A DNA stretch of 64,000 nt from Aplidium turbinatum (Eukaryota; Chordata; Ascidiacea; Aplousobranchia; Polyclinidae): positions 27,516,329-27,580,328 of the forward strand of contig OU964922.1 in NCBI GenBank assembly GCA_918807975.1, given 5' to 3'. Positions 56,801-64,000 of this stretch are shown here, in pieces. Position numbers and translations under genes: made by a program. The notes under the pieces were generated by a model, which had not been told where the DNA came from, searched no databases, and saw nothing but the letters and a program-made list of their open reading frames with translations. How positions within the stretch are numbered: the stretch's first letter is position 1; the number at the start of each line of letters is the position of its first letter.

Positions 56801-59800
56801 CCGTGGTACATTATGCCAACTCAAACAATGCAGGAAAATTTTGAAAAAAGGTATCTAGAATTAGAACATGGAATGTTAGAACACTCCACCAAGCAGGAAA
56901 ATTAGATAACGTATTGGCAGAGCTAGACCGAATGAAAGTTGATTGCTTGGGTTTATGTGAAATTAGATGGGTTAATTCGGGAGAATTTACAAAAAATAAA
57001 AAGAAGGATTTTTTATTCAGCCTGCTTAAAACATCAATATGGAGTAGCTTTAATACTGTCTGAGCAATTAACAAAGTCAGTGCTCTCCTTCTGGCCGAAG
57101 AATGAACGAATGCTATTGGTGAAACTGAAATCAAGTCCTTTCATGGCCACCTAAAGATACGGCCTGATTTGTCACATTTTGCAGAAATTTCCAGGTTTTT
57201 CTAACTTTGGGCAAACGTTTAAATAAATTTTTCTAAAAATTAGATTTTTACGCTTTCTTTATTCTTTTCCCCAGATGATACAATAGGTTTTAACATCCTC
57301 ACATGTTGAAAAGCAAAGAAAATTCGATTTCGAAGATTCTAGTCAGACTGTTAATTTTCAATAACAGTCTGATTTTGCGTTTTTTAACTTACTTTTTCTC
57401 ATTTGCTACTGCTTCCCCAAGGCAACAAAAAAGTTTTATGTCATTAGGAAACCGCAAAAAGTAAAAACATCTCAAAAAATGTCAGTCAAGCACTAGCAGT
57501 AGCTGTAATCAAAGTCTGCAAAATGTGACAAATCAGGCCGCATCTCCAGGTGGCCATGGTCCTTTCAACGTAAACATTATAGTTGTATAATATGCTCCCA
57601 CAGCTGACTCGGACGAACATGAAATCAATAAGTTCTATGAGTCCTTGAATGATCTCTACAAGACTTGCAAACCAATTGAAGTTACAATTGTTATGGGAGA
57701 CTTTATTGCCAAAGTTGGATGTATGGAGGAAGGTAAAATTGTTGGCAATTTTGGTCTTGGTGAACGAAATGAGAGAGGTGACAGGCTGGTTGACTGGTGT
57801 AGGGACAAAAACATGACAATTATTAACTCTTGGTTTAACGTACATCGAAGAAGAAGATACACCTGGAAAAGTCCTGGAGACAGAGCACGAAATCAAATAG
57901 ATTACATTTTGATCAGCACTAGATACAGGAACGCTGTTGAAGATTGCCATGCATATCCAGGAGCAGATATTGACTCGGACCACGATCCAGTCGTTGCAAG
58001 ATTCTAACTGTTTTTCAAGCGCATCAAAACCAAAACTAAAACAAAAACTTAACCTACAGTCTTTTGGTGATTTAGATGTTTGTGCAAACTTTAAACATGA
58101 TGTCCTGAAAAACTTGCCAGATACATTGCCGCAAGACCATGAAGCTTACTGGAATGTATATTCAACTGTCACCAAGGAAGCCGCAAACACTAATATTCCT
58201 AAGATGGATACAAACAAGAAAACTTCAACATATTGGTTCAATTCTGAAATAAAAAATTTAATGGACAAACGTCGTAAATTGAAACAAAATCCAATACAAT
58301 ATCGTTTAGTAAACCTCAAAATTAAAAAAGAGTGTCATAAAGCTAAAGAAAAATGGCTTAAAGAAAAATGTTTAGAAATTGAGAAACTTCGCCTTGATGG
58401 GAAAAACATGTTCAAAAAGATAAACGAGCTTGTAGGCAAAAAATCAGCACCAACATCGAAGTGTATCAGAGCGGCAAATGGAGACATCCTTCATGACCCA
58501 AAAGATGTAACTCAAAGATGGGAAGAATATATACAGAACCTCTTTCGTGATGCGAGCAGAAGCAAGCCTACTGAAGATGTATCTCGTGATGTAACAGGTC
58601 CACCGATCTTGAAAGCCGAAGTTAAGTGGGCTATGCATCAACTGAAAACAGGAAAAGCTGTTGGCCCAGATGAAATCTGTGTGGAAATGCTTAAAGTCCT
58701 AGACGAAGAAGGAATAGACATCATCTGGAAGCTCTTAGACAGAATATACGAAAGTGGTGTGATTCCTGAGGACATGTTTGGTCACAACGGTAAACCATAA
58801 TCTCTTCGTGGGAAAATTGTAACATAAGATTTCCGGATCCGTTCGTCTGTATGTAATGACCGAAAGAAACACTCCTTTGAAAACGTCTATTCAAAATTAT
58901 ATTTCTGTAAAATTAGCCACCTGGCTGTCGAAATTGGGATGCAACACCGTACACCACTAAAAACTTGTCACTACGATACAAACTACTTAGATAAAGACGG
59001 AACTTTCGTCCAGCTGGCAAGCACTAAGCAAACAGTTAAATATGCGACCAACTTTCAAGCAACCATTTTACGAATGACTAGAATACATTGCAATATCTCA
59101 AACTCACGTACGCAGTTACTGTGACGTCATAGTGAAACATTGTGAAGTAATTCTCAACAGGTGTGATACAAGTCTTACGAACGCTGGTGCAATCTTGGCT
59201 CATTTTTAGGAAAAATTCCATGACGTAATACGCTAAGATTCAGTAGACCTGAACGGTTTTTATATGACGTTTGATTTGGTAAACCATTGTCGGAACAATG
59301 TTAAAATCAGTATTCATTGCACTACCTAAAGTCCCAGGAACACTTGATTGTGACAAACATCGCACTATTAGTCTGATCTCACACACTATGAAATTGCTGC
59401 TAAAGATCATCCTTCAACGCTTTAGAAGGCAATTGCTTCCAGAAATATTAAGCAATCAATTTGGCTTCATGAAAGACAGAGGAACAACCAACGCAATTTT
59501 CACCATGAGAATGCTTGGTGGAAGAGCAATTGAAGTCCAACAAGACCTATATCTTGCATTTGTAGATTTCAAAAAAGCCTTCGATAAAGTTCGTCACGAA
59601 CAGCTTTTTGAGATGCTGAACAACATTAACGTTGATGACAAGGACCTGCGCATAATTAAGAATGTGTATTACCAACAACAAGCTGCAGTTCGCCTACCTG
59701 AAGGTCTATCTAAATATTTTGAAATTCAACGTGGGGTCAGACAAGGCTGCGTGATGTCACCAGATCTGTTTAACTTGTATAGTGAAATGATTCTCAGAGA

Positions 59801-62800
59801 AATAGAAGTCACTGATGAGGGAGTTTTAGTAAACGGCATCTCCTTAAACAATATTCGCTATGCTGATGACACTGTGCTCATAGCGACATCCCCGGACGTT
59901 CTTCAAACACTAATTAACAAAACTGCAGACATCAGTGCAAAATATGGAATCCAAATTAATGACAAAAAAACAAAATGCATGATTATCTCAAAACAAAGTC
60001 CTGAACCCCACTTTGCACTTCACCAGGGAGGCAGCACAATTGAACAAGTGTCTTCTTTTAACTATCTTGGTTCTCTCTTAACAGCGGACGCACGATGTAA
60101 AAAAGAGATACGAAGAAGAATAGGCCTAGCCAAAGACGCATTTAATAGACTACGACCTATTCTATTGGATCGCAAACTTTCTATTCCTCTGAAGGTGCGA
60201 CTTCTCAAAGTGTTGGTGTGGTCTGTTCTCCAGTATGGTTGTGAAACATGGACCTTCAACAAAGAAACTCGGCGTAACATTGAAACAGCTGAAATGTGGT
60301 TTTACAGAAGGATGCTCAGGATTTCATATACTGATCACATCACAAATGCAGAAGTTTTAAACCATGTACATCAAGATAAGGAACTATTGAACAACATAAC
60401 TCAAATTTCTCGGTCACATCATCAGTAATAAAGAATTCGAAAATCTTTGTCTAAGCGGTCGCCTTTTCGGGAGACGTGCTCGTGGCAGGCAACGAATAAC
60501 ATTTATATCTAATTTTTAACGAAATACATCAATCGGCCAATCAAGAACACTTTGGGACACTGCACGACAAAGAGAACATTAGAATAATTTACGAACTCAG
60601 CATCTAGTTTATCAAAGGCCGCATCGGCTATGATACTGTAGTAGTATAGGCTATGCAGTTTTTGCCAACTGTGATCGAGGCTTAAAACTAGAAATCAATA
60701 TGTGTGATTTTTGAGCTACGTGATCAAAAAGAGCTTTTTGTCTGGAAATGCACAGAAGATTTGGCAGGTCTGCTCTTTTAGATTACAGCCAAAGAATGCA
60801 AGCAGTAGGCTACAATAGATGATTTACGCAACAGCAAGAGATGGGTGTGATCTTGATCTTGAACATCACTAAGCTTATTTGATCTTGCCTTGTAGAGATA
60901 GCCTATACCCATTTATAACCAAAATGTATAAATCTGGATGCGATAAAATAAGTTAAAATTTTTTCCAAATTATACTGTACAACACAAGCGGACGAATTAA
61001 TTAATGAAGCCAATGCCAATTTTAAAATCAAAATGCTATTTTGTCGTGTTCAGGCTTGCGTTCAATGTAGTTGAAAATTAAGTGTCTTGTTCTTCTGGCG
61101 TCGCACCTATAGGTACCTTCTGGCGTCATAGGCTACGCTTAAATGATTTGGTTTTGGTTTAGAATCTTTATCCTCAGACTGACAAAGCCTTGGTTGGTTA
61201 TTCCTGGTAGTTTCGCATACTTGTAGAGGCTCTTGACGCAGGGCCGGCTACTGAGATTGGCAGAGGGAAGTTTTTCCGATTGTTGAAGTGTTGTTGCCGG
61301 AAAATTATTCCATTCACTAGGTGCTGCTGAATGGAGACTAGAGCAGTCCTGAAATGCGTTGCTCAAGCGCACACACTGAGAGTCGAATTTGCGCCGCGTG
61401 ATCTTGAGCCGGGCGCGTAACCACTCAGCTAACGGGGCAGCGGACATTGAATCACTCAACAGGCAGTCAACAGTTAACTTTCCTAAACCATGAATTACTC
61501 AAATAACCATGAAAAACTCAAGTAAACGTTTCATCCATTGAAATTCTGAAACTCCTCCCCGGTTTGGAATCACTGGTTTGAATACAAATAAATACATTAA
61601 AAGAGGCAGCATATATAATTATATATGCTGCCTCTTTTTCGTATAGCTTTTGTTTTTCATTTTGTTTGTAGCGCTTTGTCTGACCTTAGACTTCTAAACT
61701 TTTTGATAACAGACAAAATGGTGCAATAAATGTAGATATAAACACTAAAATTTGAAATATGGTGTAGTTCAAAGGTGTTCTTTTAAAAAAAGCATGAATG
61801 TAATGCAGAACTTTGTGATTCCTTCAGTATTTTAATAACACTCCGCTGTGGGTGTGTCGCTGCGATTCTACTTAAACTACTAACTTATACGAGTGATAGG
61901 CATAATAGTAAAGCAACAGTCACTGACGTACTACAATTCTTAGGCCAGCGAATGAGACAAAACTTAGCAATACTTAGCCTACTACCTTCTACCAGGTTGC
62001 TTACAAGAAAAAATTGTTTTTGCAACTTCATTGATCAAATATTGCATTTTTCAAATACGCAGCCGCACAGAAAGTGATCTTATTGAAAGTGATCTAGACC
62101 TTCAAGATCACTTTGTTTTAGTGATCTGAGTTAGATCTTCAAGATCACATATTCTTGATGCCTAGCTTTGCCTACAGGCTGTTTTAGATATATAAACAGT
62201 TATTTGTTTTCTTGAAGGTCAGCATTTATTGTAGAAAGTCTGCCATAAAACTTTTTAAAGTAAGCAACGTTTCTTCATAATAACCTATACTAAAGTTTAT
62301 AACAAAATTCTTGACAAATTCTTTATATTTTATTTAGAAGTACAGCATTACACGTACAAAGGGGGTTCGAAGCTGCTTGTCTCTGTCGTGGTGTTTGGAA
62401 TTCTTTTAGCGGGAGGTGGTGGGTACATTGGTTACACAAACTTACAAACTATATTCGAAATGCAAAGAAATCAGACAGCTCTTCAGGAAAATGTAAGTAT
62501 ACGCTATAGCCTACTTCATTTTCTTTTAGTTTTTATTAGGGATACCTAAACTAGTACGGGATGCGCAGAATGGGCAGATGAATAGTTAGGGATGCGCAGA
62601 TGAATAGTTTAGGTATCCCTGGTTTTTATTGACTACCGGTATGTTTTAGTTGTATAATGGTGTACGAATTTGTTGCTTTATAGTTTATAGTAATATTCTG
62701 CATCCTTTTATTGCGAACAGAGCAATAAACAATCGCAGATTGTGTCTGCTACTCTAGGCAAGAAAATTTCTTGTAAAATTTATCGGTGTTCTCATCAAAT

Positions 62801-64000
62801 TAAGAAGACGTTCTTGCATTAAAAGCAAGGATTTTTGATGTTTAGTTCTTGATGGAAGTTGTCACAAAAGAAAATTACACGTTGGAGTTGAGGAAAAAAA
62901 TATTGGAAAAAGAGGCAGAAGTTCAAATCATGCAAAAAGGTTAAAACCTTTGTAAAATCAGATAAATAAACCAACAGCGTTCATTGATTTATCTGGTTCA
63001 GCAAAGCAAAGTAATTGTAATTTCATATCGTTAACGAATTGTAGCCTAAGTAGAATTGTAAGGTTGTCATAAGCGTTTTTTTCTCAGTATAGCTTACATA
63101 TCATTTTGAGAACCCCTTAATGGGACATATAGGCAAACCCAGTGTGACACCTGTAGGCAGTGGCGTTGACATGGGGTTTAGGCGGATGCTTTTGTCACCG
63201 AGATGATCTTTGGAGTGACAGCCCGGAAATGTTTAGGAACCATCGCGTCTATTGAGTTAGGGTTCAAATCTCATTGGTAGCGGGCCAAATTATGTTTTCA
63301 ACGCTCTGCCTGAAGGTACGCACTGCCCGAATACTTCCTAAGCCTATCACAACTATTTCAAAAATTTCCTAGAACCATTATTACTTCCTAGAAAGAGAGC
63401 ATATAGTTCCCAGCTTACAGAAGGTCCATTTTACCAAGATCGACCAGATTCAGCACTTGATATGTGTCTATGGAAAGCAACATGTATTTGGAAAGCAATA
63501 TCTTTACAAAAAGCAACTCAAATCTATGGAAAGCAAAAAAGTTTAGATCTTTCCATACCGGGTTTGAGAAGGGGATAGCAAAATGCATATTTGTAGTCCT
63601 CATGCAAATACAAAAATCCTTTTTAACCATTTCGGAAGCATCTAGTTCGTGATCACACATGGTTCTGGTTTTTGTTTTTTAAGCAAATACAATGAACTAT
63701 GCAAATACAATGATATTGGGTCCCGTGGCAAATACTATAGGCATTATAATAAAGATAAATTTGGTTTTAACGCGGAATTTTTTTGATTTGGTTTTATGGT
63801 GTTATCTAAGAAATTTCGATATGTTATAAAGACCACAAAAAAAAAACGATTCACAAAAGAAGCATCATTATTATATTTCATGACATGTCATTTACTTTGT
63901 TCTTTACTTTCACAATTTATAATATTTATTTTGTGGGATTGATTGCATCTTAATCTTCCGACTGAGAATGCTTGATCCTAGTAGTTTCGCATGCCTGTAG
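53803..64000 (+). CDS. Gene C: third type II membrane paralogue, 5' part
   Basis: Visible exons: 53803-53848 (start, MMDEEKRLDSAASNQ), 55916-55981 (tail), 62338-62492 (membrane) and 62846-62939 (stalk); the feature then runs off the window. Phases close (1-1, 1-1, 1-0, 0-1). The membrane exon is 155 nt, exactly gene B's length, and encodes YKGGSK then LLVSVVVFGILLAGGGGYIG. The stalk exon is 94 nt in all three paralogues and its FLMEVVTKENYTLELRKKIL is close to gene B's FLREVVEKENHTLELKRRIV. The tail exon's VVPKKPI resembles VVPSKPA of gene B. A FReD is expected to the right but not seen here. With one tail exon, the tail is about 37 residues before the membrane exon. The 6.4-kb intron 55982-62337 contains a full RTE LINE. 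Confidence 0.82.
53973..54140. repeat. Foldback element with about 60-bp arms
   Basis: The left arm CAAATATAGTTATTACTATC, TGAACCCTTAGCAGCCTGTT, TCATCTAAATAAGG pairs with the right arm ending GATAGTAATAACTATATTTG. The spacer of about 45 bases carries no gene. The right side continues to about 54215 into the block shared with 44875-45075. It lies in the first intron of gene C. Confidence 0.85.
54993..55807. mobile_element. hAT non-autonomous element, 815 bp
   Basis: Ends CAGGGGTGTCCAACCTTTTT and, inverted, CAGGGGCGTCCAAATCGTGG, with GGGCCAC subterminal blocks, flanked by a perfect 8-bp GCCTAAAC (54985-54992 and 55808-55815). It lies in the first intron of gene C, 108 bases before the tail exon. 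Confidence 0.9.
56301..56524 (+). repeat. SINE family 1 copy with target duplication and doubled head
   Basis: Flanked by the 11-bp direct repeat AATCACCGGCG (56290-56300 and 56525-56535), a typical LINE-mediated insertion. The head is present twice: GGCTGCATAGCCGAG, then GGCTGCATAACCGAGTGGTG; the rest follows the family order and ends AAGCCTGGATACGACAAAC. The 11-bp duplication fits mobilisation by a LINE endonuclease. Confidence 0.88.
57144..57559. mobile_element. Non-autonomous DNA element inside the LINE endonuclease
   Basis: Long inverted ends with TGGCCACCT, then CGGCCTGATTTGTCACATTT and TGCAGA, flanked by a perfect 8-bp TCCTTTCA (57136-57143 and 57560-57567). Removing it rejoins the LINE reading from KSSPF to NVNIIVV. 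About 416 bp, non-coding. The ends do not start CAG, so this is not one of the hAT groups above. Confidence 0.85.
58779..59297. mobile_element. Second insertion, inside the LINE reverse transcriptase
   Basis: The LINE reads IPEDM before the insertion and MLKSVFIALPK after it, with ATGTT on both sides. The ends have only a weak inverted match around ACAACGGTAAACCA and ACAATGGTTTACCA. About 519 bp, superfamily unknown; the exact borders are uncertain by a few bases. Confidence 0.7.
61143..61443 (-). repeat. tRNA-derived SINE family 3, best copy
   Basis: On the minus strand it begins GCTGCCCCGTTAGCTGAGTG (A box region) and has a B-box-like AATTCGACTCTC, then GCGCTTGAGCAACGC, TTCAACAATCGG, AGTAGCCGGCCCTGCG, CTACAAGTATGCGAAACTAC and an AT-rich 3' end. 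This is the only copy with a clear tRNA head. Confidence 0.75.
61599..61638. repeat. Perfect 40-bp palindrome
   Basis: AAAAGAGGCAGCATATATAA followed by its exact complement, with no loop. It lies in the long intron of gene C. Perfect palindromes of this size are unstable; it may be a recent foldback product. Confidence 0.9.
62940..64000. other. Right-hand tail of the window, gene C intron
   Basis: I searched for the expected 60-nt stalk exon and the 161-nt first FReD exon and found neither. The stretch contains a hAT-like left end CAGTGGCGTTGACATGGGG at 63159, a tRNA-like scrap with GGTTCAAATCTC near 63262, and a SINE family 3 3' end at 63945-64000 on the minus strand. Confidence 0.5.
63945..64000 (-). 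repeat. SINE family 3 fragment cut by the window edge
   Basis: ATCTTAATCTTCCGACTGAG and AGTAGTTTCGCATGCCTGTA match the 3' end of 61143-61443. The rest lies outside the window. Confidence 0.55.

Larger units (their letters stand above)
56700..60660 (+). mobile_element. RTE-type LINE, nearly full length, interrupted by two DNA elements
   Basis: Apurinic-type endonuclease pieces: TWNVRTLHQAGKLDNVLAEL near 56870, GDFIAKVG, NERGDRLVDWC, YTWKSPGDRARNQIDYIL and SDHDPVVARF (57645-58007). A linker and the start of RT follow (58020-58778), then the RT core (59298-60428) with TISLISHTMKLLLKII, FVDFKKAFDKVRHE, RGVRQGCVMSPDLFNLY, YADDTVLIA and YLGSLLTADA. The C-terminal end continues out of frame to about 60606 (RGRQRI). 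Besides the two insertions there are several frame breaks, for example in VVYAPT near 57585 and before the C-terminus. It is inactive. Same strand as gene C, in its intron. The 5' boundary is approximate. Confidence 0.88.

Noticed and set aside
1-64000. LTR retrotransposon, retrovirus or Polinton
   Set aside because: No paired LTRs, gag, protease, integrase, capsid or protein-primed polymerase motif was noticed; the reverse transcriptases are of LINE type.

Overview
The window is nuclear DNA from an animal: AT-rich, with spliced multi-exon genes (GT-AG introns of 0.1 to several kb), C2H2 zinc fingers, fibrinogen-related domains (FReDs), tRNA-derived SINEs, RTE and jockey-type LINEs and many hAT elements. 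I found no bacterial gene, CRISPR array or functional RNA gene. A non-vertebrate deuterostome such as a tunicate is my best guess for the host, but this is weak inference.

Layout. (1) Positions 1-6645, plus strand: the 3' part of a six-finger C2H2 protein, ten exons whose reading phases all close. (2) 8618-31039, minus strand: gene A, 18 exons, predicted 517 aa. (3) 34102-51994, minus strand: gene B, 11 exons, predicted 397 aa. (4) 53803 to beyond the right edge, plus strand: gene C, of which four exons are visible. Genes A, B and C are paralogues: a hydrophilic N-terminal tail, one membrane-spanning helix, a stalk with an N-glycosylation sequon and, in A and B, a C-terminal FReD. The plan matches type II membrane lectin-like receptors such as FIBCD1. 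A and B lie head-to-tail; B and C are divergent, with 1.8 kb between their start codons.

The most interesting signal is the construction of the tails. The membrane, stalk and FReD exons have nearly fixed lengths (155 or 143, 94, 60, 161, 97 and 97 nt), but the tail is built from small exons that begin and end in phase 1, so each can be lost, gained or skipped without changing frame. C shows one such exon, B two and A nine, giving predicted tails of about 37, 72 and 190 residues. In A one of these exons is duplicated inside a tandem genomic repeat, which shows the tail-growing process directly.

The introns are crowded with repeats: hAT-type elements with recognisable 8-bp target duplications (two are nested insertions), a TA-flanked element carrying eight copies of a terminal motif, a 9-bp-duplication MITE, several foldback families, three tRNA-derived SINE families, a degraded RTE LINE interrupted by two DNA elements, jockey-type LINE fragments, a minisatellite and a 23-bp satellite. 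I saw no LTR element, retrovirus or Polinton.

The exon models come from hand reading of splice sites, phase and homology. No transcript or database search was available.
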